The notes: generated from the sequence alone by a model not told the origin. Positions 1 through 7,782 are shown, counted from the stretch's first letter. The stretch: DNA of 23,837 bases from Lachnospiraceae bacterium UBA3273 (GCA_002362385.1 DEUB01000070.1:1-23837), one strand, 5' to 3'. Translations and numbers: made by a program.

Positions 1-21
1 TAATTAGGAATTATCCTTTAT

Positions 22-948
22 TTATCCTCCACCCACCTCCATCCCATTCCTCGGATGCTTCAACCTCAAAATCTCCTTCTGTTTTGCCATAGAAACACTT
101 GTATAGATCTCCGTAGTCGTAATAGAGCTGTGCCCCAGCATTTTCTGGATATAACGGATATCAACATCCGCTTCCAGAAGCAAAGTGGCAAAAGAATGAC
201 GGAACATATGGGGAGTAATATGCATATCAATCCCTGCAATCTGACAGTACCGGACAATCATATACCGTACCGATTGTTCGGACAAACGCCCTTCCAAACG
301 ATTTACAAAAAGCCATTCCGTCCTGGCAAGCTCGTTTGCAAAAGCTTCCTTATATTGATAAAGTGCCGAAAGAACCTGCTCATTCCCGATCTGTATAATA
401 CGCTCTTTAGCGCCCTTTCCAAAAATCAAAACAGATTTTGACTTAAGATCCAGATCGGCCTGCTTCAAATTACAAAGCTCTGAAATCCGCATACCCGTTG
501 CAAAAAGCAGTTCCATTACGGCAATATCCCGCAAGGCGGTTTTTCGCTTGTAAGGAGTGGAAGCAGACTTTTCTTCCCGGTATAAAGTGGAGAGAAAAGC
601 TTCTATTATATGCAGCGGAATGGTCTTGGGAAGGCGGACCGGCTCCCGGAACTGAAGGCGAAGCTTATGAAAGGGATTTTCCGTAATGATCTCTTCATAC
701 TCTAAATAATGAAAAAAAGCCTTAATGCTGGCAATTTTGCGTTTGACGGATTTGGGCTGATACTGTTTGTGGATATATGTCAGATAGTCAGAGAGCATCT
801 CTTTTGAGACAGGCAGGGTGTCTGTGGGAATAAATGATAAAAACTGCCGTAAGTCGATGCCATAAGCTTTCAGGGTCTTAAAATTCAGCTCTTTCTGGTC
901 ACGGCAGTAGTCTAAATAGTTTTTTTCTAATGCTTTTAAATTGTTCAT
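22..948 (-). CDS. Tyrosine recombinase/integrase, XerC/XerD-like (308 aa)
   Basis: Site-specific recombinase of the tyrosine (lambda integrase) family, which cuts and rejoins DNA through a covalent 3'-phosphotyrosine. The N-terminal SAM-like core-binding domain spans about residues 1-90 and the catalytic domain about 105-295. The full active-site set is visible: R154 (in GMRISEL), K178 (in GKGAKER), H247 and R250 (HMFRH), H273 (LGHSS) and nucleophile Y282. The length matches XerC/XerD-type proteins. A longer open frame runs upstream to 1101, but the ATG at 946-948 has AAAGGAG 9 bases before it and starts the conserved domain, so I chose it. It is the only gene on its strand here and diverges from a membrane-protein gene. 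It could be a housekeeping Xer protein or a stand-alone integrase; no attachment site, dif-like site or other mobile gene was seen. The family is certain, the exact role is not. Confidence 0.93.
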   Translation of the reverse strand: MNNLKALEKNYLDYCRDQKELNFKTLKAYGIDLRQFLSFIPTDTLPVSKEMLSDYLTYIHKQYQPKSVKRKIASIKAFFHYLEYEEIITENPFHKLRLQFREPVRLPKTIPLHIIEAFLSTLYREEKSASTPYKRKTALRDIAVMELLFATGMRISELCNLKQADLDLKSKSVLIFGKGAKERIIQIGNEQVLSALYQYKEAFANELARTEWLFVNRLEGRLSEQSVRYMIVRYCQIAGIDMHITPHMFRHSFATLLLEADVDIRYIQKMLGHSSITTTEIYTSVSMAKQKEILRLKHPRNGMEVGGG

Positions 949-956
949 TTTATTTT

Positions 957-963
957 CTCCTTT
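957..963 (-). promoter_or_regulatory. Ribosome binding site deciding the recombinase start
   Basis: AAAGGAG on the minus strand lies 8 bases upstream of the ATG at 946-948. It supports the 308-residue start over a start that would add 51 hydrophobic, non-conserved residues. Confidence 0.8.
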
Positions 964-979
964 GTGTAAATTAAAAAAG

Positions 980-985
980 ATTATA
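980..985 (-). promoter_or_regulatory. Possible -10 box for the recombinase
   Basis: A perfect TATAAT on the minus strand, about 31 bases upstream of the recombinase start codon. No good -35 is visible at 16-18 bases (the best reading is TGTTTT), so the call is weak. Confidence 0.3.
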
Positions 986-1015
986 AAGGAAAAAGCGCGG
1001 GGAAAACAGAAAGAA

Positions 1016-1044
1016 TGGAAAAAACATGTTTTATACCGTATAAT
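1016..1044 (+). promoter_or_regulatory. Putative sigma-A promoter for the small membrane protein
   Basis: TGGAAA (1016-1021) and TATAAT (1039-1044) are separated by 17 bases. The -10 overlaps a near-perfect inverted repeat, TTATAC-C-GTATAA (1031-1043), which may be an operator or simply AT-rich promoter sequence. The predicted leader is about 85 bases. Confidence 0.5.
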
Positions 1045-1137
1045 GAAATAAATGTAAAAACGAGACAAAAGCTGAAAAAGCGAGGGAATGCAGGAAGGCA
1101 TCCGGACATATAAAAGGCGAAAAGGAGAAAGATTTCC

Positions 1138-1698
1138 ATGAACGGTATAATAAAAGAAGAAGGCGTTATGCTGCTAGTGTTTGCTGCATATATCCTGATC
1201 CTGTTTCTAAACAGGAAGTGCAAAAAGGCACAGTACATAAAGGCAGCAGTTATAGCGGCAGCGGCCGTACTGGTGGAAGCGGTGTTTGACATTCTGCCGT
1301 ACTGGATAGAGACGGACTCCATCCTGATAGAATATTCTGTTATAAGGTGGATCGTTACCAATATTGTTTTCGTATCAGCCACAGGGATCATTTATAAGCT
1401 TTCCTGTAAAGAACCCCCAAAGCTATGGAAACTTTTGCACAAAAGGCTTCTGCCGGTTAAAATAGGCGTTCTGATTATGTTCCTTTTGGGAATCTGGCTG
1501 ACGGTTCTGGACCGTCAATTCCTGCTTAATTCTATGGCGGCCATGGAAGAAGCACTTAAAAACGGAACCGCAGATATGATGCTCTTTTTTACCATGGGAG
1601 ATATGCAAAGCGGCTACGGAGGAATTTTGAGATTTTTTGAAATATTGATTCCCGGATGCTTTATGGCGGATTTTATCTTTGGAAAGGATGCCTCTTGA
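1138..1698 (+). CDS. Unrecognised small multi-pass membrane protein (186 aa)
   Basis: I do not recognise a family. The protein has about five hydrophobic stretches, at residues about 10-25, 34-54, 66-86, 107-125 and 160-181, so it is predicted to sit in the cytoplasmic membrane. Short basic loops (NRKCKKAQ, LHKRLLPVK) and a longer hydrophilic segment at about 126-158 lie between them. There is no signal peptidase site and no catalytic motif I can name. The ATG at 1138 has AAAGGAG about 10 bases upstream; a second ATG (1168) would remove ten residues. A plausible promoter lies at 1016-1044 and an intrinsic terminator overlaps the stop codon, so it looks like a monocistronic unit between the divergent recombinase and the heat-shock operon. 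Coding status is supported by ORF length, RBS, promoter and terminator; function is unknown. Confidence 0.75.
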   Translation: MNGIIKEEGVMLLVFAAYILILFLNRKCKKAQYIKAAVIAAAAVLVEAVFDILPYWIETDSILIEYSVIRWIVTNIVFVSATGIIYKLSCKEPPKLWKLLHKRLLPVKIGVLIMFLLGIWLTVLDRQFLLNSMAAMEEALKNGTADMMLFFTMGDMQSGYGGILRFFEILIPGCFMADFIFGKDAS

Positions 1699-1732
1699 TG
1701 CCCTTACAGGCATTGAGAGGTTTTATTTTTTT
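1691..1732 (+). terminator. Rho-independent terminator after the membrane protein
   Basis: A 12-bp stem (1691-1702 with 1709-1720, two G-U pairs) has a six-base loop and is followed by TTTTATTTTTTT. The stem includes the stop codon of the preceding gene. It insulates the heat-shock operon from upstream transcription. Confidence 0.9.
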
Positions 1733-1773
1733 GCCGTTTTATATTTTTTTTATAAATATTTCTGATTATCTTG

Positions 1774-1802
1774 TTGACAATGAAAATAGGTAGTGATATG
1801 TT
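1774..1802 (+). promoter_or_regulatory. Sigma-A promoter of the hrcA-grpE-dnaK-dnaJ operon
   Basis: TTGACA (1774-1779, perfect) and TATGTT (1797-1802) have a 17-base spacer, and TGA just before the -10 gives an extended -10 (TGn). Transcription should start near 1809, about 10 bases before the CIRCE operator, which is the usual geometry for HrcA-controlled promoters. Confidence 0.8.
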
Positions 1803-1818
1803 AGGTACAGAAAAGATA

Positions 1819-1845
1819 TTAGCACTCTATCCAAATGAGTGCTAA
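1819..1845 (+). promoter_or_regulatory. CIRCE operator (HrcA binding site)
   Basis: A perfect copy of the CIRCE inverted repeat: TTAGCACTC (1819-1827), a 9-base spacer and GAGTGCTAA (1837-1845). It is the known operator of the HrcA repressor. It sits just downstream of the promoter, in the 5' untranslated region of hrcA, so the operon is expected to be self-repressed and induced by heat or unfolded protein load through GroEL titration. No second CIRCE site was found in front of grpE, dnaK or dnaJ. Confidence 0.98.
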
Positions 1846-1931
1846 CAAAAACAGAAAAACTGCATAGCATATTTGATATAAGAAGGAAACAGCAGTAAAA
1901 CGACGGATGATGCGGGAAAGGAAGTGACGGC

Positions 1932-2984
1932 GTGGAACTGGATGAGAGAAAAATGAAGATCTTGCAGGCGGTTATCAAGAATTACTTAGAGACCGGCGAA
2001 CCGGTGGGAAGCCGTACCATTTCCAAATACACGGATTTGAATTTAAGCTCCGCCACCATCCGCAATGAAATGGCGGATCTGGAGGAAATGGGATATATCG
2101 TTCAGCCCCACACCTCTGCAGGACGTATTCCTTCCGATAAAGGATACCGGCTGTATGTGGACACCATGATGCAGCAGATGGATACGGCAATGCAGGAAAA
2201 ATCGAGGGAAGTTGAGGAGTTAAAGGATCTTCTTCTTGAAAAAGAAGAGAAGATGGACCAGCTTCTGAAATCCGTGGCAAAGACCCTGGCGGTCAATACC
2301 AACTATGCGTCCATGATTTCCAGTCCCAGCTACAGCGGCAGCAGGTTAAAATTCATACAGCTCTCCAGAGTGGATGCAAATCAGCTGATCGCGGTCATTG
2401 TTTTAGAGGGCAACATTTTAAAAAACAGCATGATTTCCGTTTCGGAGGAACTGGACGATGAAACGCTGTTAAAGCTGAATGTGCTGTTAAATACCCATTT
2501 AAACGGGCTTCCTATAGAAGAGATCAATCTGGGCCTGGTAGCCAGGTTAAAGCAGCAGGCGGGCATCCACAGCGATATCGTGGGAGAGGTCATCGATGCG
2601 GTGGCAGAGTCCATCAAGGCGGATGAGGACCTGGAAATTTACACGTCGGGAGCTAACAACATCTTCAAATACCCGGAGCTGGCGGATCAGCAGAAGGCAA
2701 GCGAGATCATCAGTACCTTTGAGGAAAAGCAGATGCTTACCACCCTGGTACAGGATACGCTTTCCAAAGAGAATAATACAGGCATCCAGGTGTATATCGG
2801 AGATGAAACGCCGGTTTCTTCCATGAAGGATTGCAGTGTGGTAACGGCAACCTACGAGCTGGGAGAAGGAATGAAAGGGACCATCGGAATTATCGGCCCC
2901 AAAAGAATGGATTATGAAAAGGTTGTAGGCACCCTGCAGACGCTGATGAAACAGTTAGACGCGCTGTACGGGAAGAAATCATAG
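1932..2984 (+). CDS. hrcA: Heat-inducible transcription repressor HrcA (350 aa)
   Basis: Repressor of class I heat-shock genes. As a dimer it binds the CIRCE operator and needs GroEL to stay folded and active. The N-terminal winged-helix domain is clear (residues about 1-75, including GEPVGSRTIS, LSSATIRNEMADLEEMGYI and PHTSAGRIPSDKGYR). It is followed by the GAF-like central domain and ends in TIGIIGPKRMDYEKVV, a typical HrcA C terminus. The length fits the family. The start is GTG at 1932 with AAAGGAAG a few bases upstream; the second codon begins the usual ELDERK motif. It is the first gene of hrcA-grpE-dnaK-dnaJ, behind a CIRCE-controlled promoter, so it is autoregulated. Nothing looks damaged. 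Confidence 0.98.
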   Translation: MELDERKMKILQAVIKNYLETGEPVGSRTISKYTDLNLSSATIRNEMADLEEMGYIVQPHTSAGRIPSDKGYRLYVDTMMQQMDTAMQEKSREVEELKDLLLEKEEKMDQLLKSVAKTLAVNTNYASMISSPSYSGSRLKFIQLSRVDANQLIAVIVLEGNILKNSMISVSEELDDETLLKLNVLLNTHLNGLPIEEINLGLVARLKQQAGIHSDIVGEVIDAVAESIKADEDLEIYTSGANNIFKYPELADQQKASEIISTFEEKQMLTTLVQDTLSKENNTGIQVYIGDETPVSSMKDCSVVTATYELGEGMKGTIGIIGPKRMDYEKVVGTLQTLMKQLDALYGKKS

Positions 2985-2998
2985 AAAGGGATGGAGAA

Positions 2999-3760
2999 AT
3001 GCCGGATATAGAAAAGGAAACACAACAAAGCGGGCAGGCTGTTAATAAGCCTGATGCGGAGGAAGCTTCAAAAGCCGTGGGCGGAGAGGGAGAAAAGGTC
3101 TCCCAAGAGAAAAAAGAAGGCGCGGCAGGCGGAAATGCAGATAACAAAGGCGCGGACAAAAATCCGGGGGCAGATGCGGCCGGGCAGGAAGCGGCTTCAG
3201 AAAAGGATGAGGCTGCAGCTTCGGAAACTGCTTCGGAGGAATCGTCCAAAGAAGCCGGGGAAGAAAGCGGAGAAGCAAAGGCTGAAGGTAAGAAGCTTTT
3301 CGGCAAGAAGGAGAAAAAGAAGGATAAGGCCCAGGAAAGGATCGAGGAGCTTGAGGATAAGGTAAAGCGTCAGTTAGCCGAGTTTGAAAACTTCCGAAAC
3401 CGTTCCGAAAAGGAAAAGACGGCCATGTATGAAGTGGGAGCAAAGAGCGTTATTGAAAAGCTGCTTCCGGTCATCGATAATTTTGAAAGAGGTTTTTTGA
3501 CCGTTCCCGAAGAGGAAAAAGACAGCCCCTTTGTGGACGGCATGAACAAAGTATATAAGCAGCTGATAACCGAGCTGGATTCCATCGGTGTAAAGCCCAT
3601 CGAGGCGGTGGGGCTGGAGTTCGATCCTAATCTGCACAATGCGGTAATGCAGGTCGAATCCGAGGAGTATGAATCAGGCGTAGTGGCCCAGGAGCTGCAA
3701 AAGGGATATACCTACCGTGATACAGTGGTAAGGCACAGCATGGTGGCAGTGGTACAGTAA
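2999..3760 (+). CDS. grpE: Nucleotide exchange factor GrpE (253 aa)
   Basis: Cytoplasmic co-chaperone that drives ADP release from DnaK. The C-terminal half is clear GrpE: a coiled coil at about residues 108-155 (with AEFENFRNRSEKEK) and the beta domain with GVKPIEAVGLEFDPNLHNAV, followed by GYTYRDTVVRHSMV near the end. The first 105 residues or so are a highly charged, low-complexity run rich in Glu, Ala, Lys and Gly, probably disordered. It makes this protein roughly 55-65 residues longer than E. coli or B. subtilis GrpE. The ATG lies 14 bases after the hrcA stop with GAAAGGG/GGAG before it, so it is cotranscribed with hrcA. Confidence 0.97.
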   Translation: MPDIEKETQQSGQAVNKPDAEEASKAVGGEGEKVSQEKKEGAAGGNADNKGADKNPGADAAGQEAASEKDEAAASETASEESSKEAGEESGEAKAEGKKLFGKKEKKKDKAQERIEELEDKVKRQLAEFENFRNRSEKEKTAMYEVGAKSVIEKLLPVIDNFERGFLTVPEEEKDSPFVDGMNKVYKQLITELDSIGVKPIEAVGLEFDPNLHNAVMQVESEEYESGVVAQELQKGYTYRDTVVRHSMVAVVQ

Positions 3761-3778
3761 ACAATTAAATTTTTAATA

Positions 3779-3789
3779 GGGGTTTCCCC
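3779..3789 (+). other. Small G-C hairpin just upstream of the dnaK ribosome site
   Basis: GGGG-TTT-CCCC lies in the 43-base grpE-dnaK gap and ends directly against AGGAGG (3790-3795). There is no U-tract, so it is not a terminator. It could be an mRNA end protector or could influence dnaK translation. Confidence 0.45.
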
Positions 3790-3803
3790 AGGAGGTAAAC
3801 ATT

Positions 3804-5684
3804 ATGAGTAAAATCATCGGTATTGACTTAGGTACAACTAACAGCTGTGTGGCTGTTATGGAAGGCGGTAAGCCTACGGTAATTGCCAACCAGGAAGGAG
3901 CCAGAACAACTCCCTCTGTAGTTGCATTCACAAAGACGGGAGAAAGACTGGTAGGAGAGCCTGCAAAGCGTCAGGCGGTTACCAATGCGGATAAGACGAT
4001 TTCTTCCATTAAGAGGGATATGGGTACTGACAGAGGACGTACCATTGACGACAAGAAATATTCTCCCCAGCAGATTTCCGCTATGATCCTTCAGAAATTA
4101 AAAGCGGATGCAGAGAATTATCTGGGCGAGAAAGTATCAGAGGCTGTCATTACGGTTCCCGCATATTTCAATGACGCACAGCGTCAGGCAACGAAGGATG
4201 CAGGTAAGATCGCAGGCCTTGAAGTAAAACGTATTATCAATGAGCCTACGGCGGCAGCTTTAGCTTACGGACTTGACAATGAAAAAGAGCAGAAGATCAT
4301 GGTTTATGATCTTGGCGGCGGTACATTCGATGTTTCCATTATCGAGATCGGCGACGGCGTTATCGAAGTATTGGCTACAAACGGAGATACCCATCTTGGC
4401 GGCGATGACTTTGACCAGAAGGTTATCGACTGGATGTTGGCAGAGTTTAAGAAAACGGAAGGCGTTGACCTTTCCAATGATAAAATGGCTCTTCAGAGAT
4501 TAAAAGAAGCGGCAGAGAAGGCAAAGAAAGAGTTATCCTCTGCTACTACAACCAATATCAACCTGCCTTTCATTACAGCAACGGCAGAAGGTCCCAAACA
4601 CTTTGATATGAACCTGACAAGGGCAAAATTTGACGAATTGACCTCTGATCTGGTTGAGAGAACTGCGGTTCCTGTACAGAATGCCATGAAGGATGCGGGA
4701 CTTAACAACTCCGATATCGGAAAGGTATTGCTGGTAGGCGGTTCCACACGTATCCCTGCAGTACAGGAAAAGGTAAAACAGATTACAGGCAAGGAGCCCA
4801 GCAAGACCTTGAATCCTGATGAATGCGTAGCTTTAGGCGCTTCCGTTCAGGGTGGTAAGCTGGCAGGCGATGCAGGCGCAGGCGATATCCTGCTTTTGGA
4901 TGTAACGCCTCTTTCCCTTGCGATCGAAACACAGGGCGGTGTTGCAACAAGATTGATCGAAAGAAATACGACCATTCCTACCAAGAAGAGCCAGGTGTTC
5001 TCCACAGCGGCGGATAACCAGACGGCTGTTGATATCAACGTATTACAGGGCGAGAGGCAGTTCGCAAGGGATAACAAGTCCCTGGGTCAGTTCAGACTGG
5101 ACGGCATTCCTCCCGCACCCAGAGGAATCCCTCAGATCGAGGTTACCTTTGACATCGATGCAAACGGTATCGTAAATGTATCCGCTAAGGATTTGGGAAC
5201 AGGAAAAGAGCAGCATATTACTATTACCGCAGGCTCCAATATGTCCGATGCGGATATTGAGAAGGCTGTAAAAGAAGCTGCAGAATATGAAGCACAGGAT
5301 AAGAAGAGAAAAGAAGCCATCGATACAAGAAATGAAGCCGATTCCTTCGTATTCCAGACAGAGAAAGCTTTAAATGAAGTCGGAGATAAGCTGTCCGACA
5401 GCGAAAAAGCTCCTGTGGAAGCAGATTTACAGGCGTTAAAAGACCTTCTTGAGAAGACAAAGGATGAGCAGGAATTATCCGACAGCCAGGTTGATGAGAT
5501 GAAAGCTGCAAAAGAGAAGCTGATGCAGTCTGCACAGACTCTGTTTACCAAGGTTTATGAGCAGGCTCAGGCAGCAGGTGCGGCAGGTCCCGACATGGGA
5601 GCGGCAGGTGCAGGTCCTGATATGAATGCAGGCTCAGGCGCTCCGGAAGATGATGTGGTTGACGGAGACTACCGCGAAGTGTAA
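3804..5684 (+). CDS. dnaK: Molecular chaperone DnaK (Hsp70, 626 aa)
   Basis: ATP-dependent Hsp70 chaperone that works with DnaJ and GrpE on unfolded proteins in the cytoplasm. The nucleotide-binding domain (about 1-360) shows the phosphate loops IGIDLGTTNSCVAV at the N terminus, VYDLGGGTFDVSII in the middle and VLLVGGSTRIPAV later. The substrate-binding domain follows (LLLDVTPLSLAIET onward), then the helical lid and a Gly/Ala/Met-rich linker ending DDVVDGDYREV. The length is slightly above the usual 610-640 midpoint and complete. The start has a strong AGGAGG eight bases upstream, as expected for an abundant protein. It is the third gene of the CIRCE-controlled operon. Confidence 0.99.
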   Translation: MSKIIGIDLGTTNSCVAVMEGGKPTVIANQEGARTTPSVVAFTKTGERLVGEPAKRQAVTNADKTISSIKRDMGTDRGRTIDDKKYSPQQISAMILQKLKADAENYLGEKVSEAVITVPAYFNDAQRQATKDAGKIAGLEVKRIINEPTAAALAYGLDNEKEQKIMVYDLGGGTFDVSIIEIGDGVIEVLATNGDTHLGGDDFDQKVIDWMLAEFKKTEGVDLSNDKMALQRLKEAAEKAKKELSSATTTNINLPFITATAEGPKHFDMNLTRAKFDELTSDLVERTAVPVQNAMKDAGLNNSDIGKVLLVGGSTRIPAVQEKVKQITGKEPSKTLNPDECVALGASVQGGKLAGDAGAGDILLLDVTPLSLAIETQGGVATRLIERNTTIPTKKSQVFSTAADNQTAVDINVLQGERQFARDNKSLGQFRLDGIPPAPRGIPQIEVTFDIDANGIVNVSAKDLGTGKEQHITITAGSNMSDADIEKAVKEAAEYEAQDKKRKEAIDTRNEADSFVFQTEKALNEVGDKLSDSEKAPVEADLQALKDLLEKTKDEQELSDSQVDEMKAAKEKLMQSAQTLFTKVYEQAQAAGAAGPDMGAAGAGPDMNAGSGAPEDDVVDGDYREV

Positions 5685-5719
5685 GATAGTAAACGGAGCA
5701 AAAATTTTATGATAAGAAA

Positions 5720-5757
5720 CCCGGGAAGCATTGTTTTATGACAGTGCTTTTCGCGGG
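5720..5757 (+). other. Intercistronic stem-loop between dnaK and dnaJ
   Basis: Fifteen base pairs (5720-5734 with 5741-5757, two single-base bulges, two G-U pairs) close a six-base loop, TTTATG. No U-tract follows, so it is not a classical terminator. It stands 35 bases after the dnaK stop and 21 before the dnaJ start. It may protect the dnaK mRNA 3' end or mark an mRNA processing site. Confidence 0.6.
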
Positions 5758-5778
5758 TGTTAGATTAGAGGAACAATT

Positions 5779-6942
5779 ATGGCAGAACAAAAAAGAGACT
5801 ATTATGAAGTCCTTGGAGTAGAAAAAAATGCGGATGATGCCGCGATAAAAAAAGCATATCGTGTTCTGGCCAAAAAGTATCATCCCGATATGAATCCGGG
5901 AGATGCGGAGGCGGAAAAGAAATTCAAGGAAGCATCGGAGGCTTATGCGGTCCTTAGCGATCCCGAAAAGCGCAGACAGTACGACCAGTACGGCCATGCG
6001 GCATTTGACGGGGCAGGCGGAGCCGGCGGCTTTGATTTCAGCGGTATGGATTTTTCCGATATTTTCGGCGATTTATTCGGCGGCATGTTCGGCGGTGGCA
6101 GAAGAGCCAATAACGGGCCCATGAAGGGCGCTAATATCCGCACCAGCGTTTCCATTACCTTTGAAGAGGCGTGCTTTGGCGCGGAAAAGGAAATAGAACT
6201 TACCTTAAAGGATGAATGTAAGACCTGCCGGGGTACGGGGGCAAAGCCGGGAACCACCAAGGAGACCTGCAGCAAGTGCGGCGGCAAAGGCCAGGTTGTA
6301 TTTACCAGCCAGTCTTTCTTTGGAACTGTCCGTAATGTGCAGACCTGTCCTGATTGTGGCGGAACCGGCAAGATCATCAAAGAGAAATGTCCTGACTGCC
6401 ATGGAAGCGGGTATATATCAAGCAGGAAAAAGATCCAGGTTTCCATTCCTGCCGGCATTGATGCGGGACAGAGCATCCGCATTCGTGACAAGGGCGAGCC
6501 GGGTACGAACGGAGGCCCGAGAGGGGATCTTTTGGTAGAGGCTTTGGTACAGAGACATCCCGTTTTCCAGAGACAGGATTACAATATTTTTTCAACGGTT
6601 CCCATCTCCTATGCCGTAGCGGCGTTAGGCGGGGAAATACTTATTGATACCATTGACGGACGTGTGGCATATGATGTGAAAGCAGGCACCCAGACCGATA
6701 CCAAGGTACGGTTAAAGGGCAAGGGCGTGCCTACCCTGCGCAATAAAGATGTGCGTGGCGACCATTATGTGACGCTGGTCATAGAGACTCCCACCAAGCT
6801 TTCCGCAGAAGCGAAGGAATTGATTCGCAGGTTCGACGAGGAAACGGGAGACTCTCTAAATGCGGTTAAAAACGCAGGAGAGAATGGCAAAAAGGGAAGC
6901 AGCGAAGGAAAAGATAAGAAGAAAAAAGGTTTTTTTAAATAA
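5779..6942 (+). CDS. dnaJ: Chaperone DnaJ (Hsp40, 387 aa)
   Basis: Type I Hsp40 co-chaperone that delivers substrates to DnaK and stimulates its ATPase. The J domain (about 5-70) holds the essential HPD at 35-37. A Gly/Phe-rich region follows (about 76-115). Four zinc-binding CxxCxGxG repeats are intact at 147-154, 164-171, 190-197 and 204-211, followed by the C-terminal substrate domains. The tail after about residue 360 is a Lys/Gly-rich extension ending KKKKGFFK. The ATG has AGAGGAA six bases upstream. It is the last gene of the heat-shock operon; no convincing terminator was found in the 89 bases before the convergent gene. Confidence 0.98.
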   Translation: MAEQKRDYYEVLGVEKNADDAAIKKAYRVLAKKYHPDMNPGDAEAEKKFKEASEAYAVLSDPEKRRQYDQYGHAAFDGAGGAGGFDFSGMDFSDIFGDLFGGMFGGGRRANNGPMKGANIRTSVSITFEEACFGAEKEIELTLKDECKTCRGTGAKPGTTKETCSKCGGKGQVVFTSQSFFGTVRNVQTCPDCGGTGKIIKEKCPDCHGSGYISSRKKIQVSIPAGIDAGQSIRIRDKGEPGTNGGPRGDLLVEALVQRHPVFQRQDYNIFSTVPISYAVAALGGEILIDTIDGRVAYDVKAGTQTDTKVRLKGKGVPTLRNKDVRGDHYVTLVIETPTKLSAEAKELIRRFDEETGDSLNAVKNAGENGKKGSSEGKDKKKKGFFK

Positions 6943-7031
6943 TTTTCTATCATTTCTGTCAGAAATCAGGAAAACAGCCATACTTGCGTGAATATCCGAC
7001 GAATGCTGCGGGGAATCTGACTTTCGGAAAT

Positions 7032-7604
7032 TCAGTAAGTAATGCCCCTTCCCGAATTGGGAAAGAACAGTGAAAGGATATAGTCTGTCAAAAACAGGAA
7101 GAGAAACAGGGCGAGGAAGATCCTTCTGGACTTCACGGAACGTTTATTCCAGAATTTTAAAAGCCTGGGGGAGAGAAAGCAGACCCAGAGAGAACCGGCA
7201 AACCCGAAGCCGAGAAAGGACAGAAGGGATATATAGCCGCTTATGTCAAAGGGAAGGGAAGAATAATCCCAGTAGCGGGTATGCCAGTAGGTGGACAGAG
7301 CCAGGCCGGTTATAAGCTCTAAAAGGCTGCCGATAATGCCGGAGAGGAAAAAAGCTTTGACCGGGTGTTGGGAAAACCTTTTCAGAAGCAGGGAGAAAAG
7401 AAGTGCACCGAAGCCGTATACGGGCAGCCAGGGGCCATAGAGGAAACCTCTGTTGCAGAGGGTGTGGTTTAGCACATAGGTTAAAATCACTTCCCACAAA
7501 TAGCCGAAAAAGGATGCAACGGAAAATAAAAAGATGTAGCGGCTGTACTGAAATAAATGAAATTTGGAAACAGAGTGTCCGAATAAATGAAAATTATTAT
7601 CCAT
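7032..7604 (-). CDS. CmpB-type putative ABC-transporter permease, membrane protein (190 aa)
   Basis: Predicted polytopic membrane protein of the family often labelled putative ABC-transporter type IV (CmpB). The signature is visible: GYLWEV near residue 34, NRGFLYGPWLPVYGFGAL at 51-68, and RYWDYSSLPFDISGYISL at 110-127. About five membrane segments lie at roughly 22-44, 60-76, 83-104, 121-145 and 161-181. The biochemical role of this family is not established; no ATPase partner is nearby. The ATG at 7602-7604 is the only normal start before the conserved region, but no ribosome site precedes it. An upstream TTG (7656) would add 18 residues, also without a good site. The gene is convergent with dnaJ and divergent from hisD, separating them. 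Confidence 0.85.
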   Translation of the reverse strand: MDNNFHLFGHSVSKFHLFQYSRYIFLFSVASFFGYLWEVILTYVLNHTLCNRGFLYGPWLPVYGFGALLFSLLLKRFSQHPVKAFFLSGIIGSLLELITGLALSTYWHTRYWDYSSLPFDISGYISLLSFLGFGFAGSLWVCFLSPRLLKFWNKRSVKSRRIFLALFLFLFLTDYILSLFFPNSGRGITY

Positions 7605-7674
7605 AAAAAAAGTATGTGTAAGAAGGAGTAAAATTATGCAGGGAGCGTCTATCCTCAATGGATTTAGGTGTTCC

Positions 7675-7703
7675 TTGTTTTTTGCCCTTTTTTGTTTTAT
7701 AAT
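7675..7703 (+). promoter_or_regulatory. Putative promoter for hisD-prmA-rsmE
   Basis: TTGTTT (7675-7680) and a perfect TATAAT (7698-7703) are separated by 17 bases. Transcription would start near 7710, leaving a leader of about 80 bases before hisD. Confidence 0.6.
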
Positions 7704-7776
7704 AAGTGGAGTCTTTCAAGACATGAAATTTATTGGAGAAAAGGTTGCCATCTGTTGATGGGTTGGTCATAGATTT

Positions 7777-7782
7777 AGGAGG
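7777..7782 (+). promoter_or_regulatory. Ribosome binding site deciding the hisD start
   Basis: AGGAGG seven bases before the ATG at 7790. It favours this start over a TTG at 7733 in the same frame, which would add 19 non-conserved residues. Confidence 0.85.

Noticed and set aside
954..1130. 10-bp inverted repeat TTTCTCCTTT / AAAGGAGAAA flanking the gap beside the recombinase, suggesting an invertible promoter switch
   Set aside because: Both arms are simply the ribosome sites of the two divergent genes. No longer flanking repeat or second recombinase site was found.
3042..3443. Long reading frames on the opposite strand and other frames across grpE
   Set aside because: They are by-products of the Ala/Glu/Lys-rich grpE coding sequence, with no ribosome site and Ser/Pro-rich low-complexity products.
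6943..7036. Terminator between the convergent dnaJ and CmpB-family genes
   Set aside because: Only short palindromes such as ATTTCTG-T-CAGAAAT and CTGA-TTT-AAA-TCAG are present, with no U-tract on either strand.
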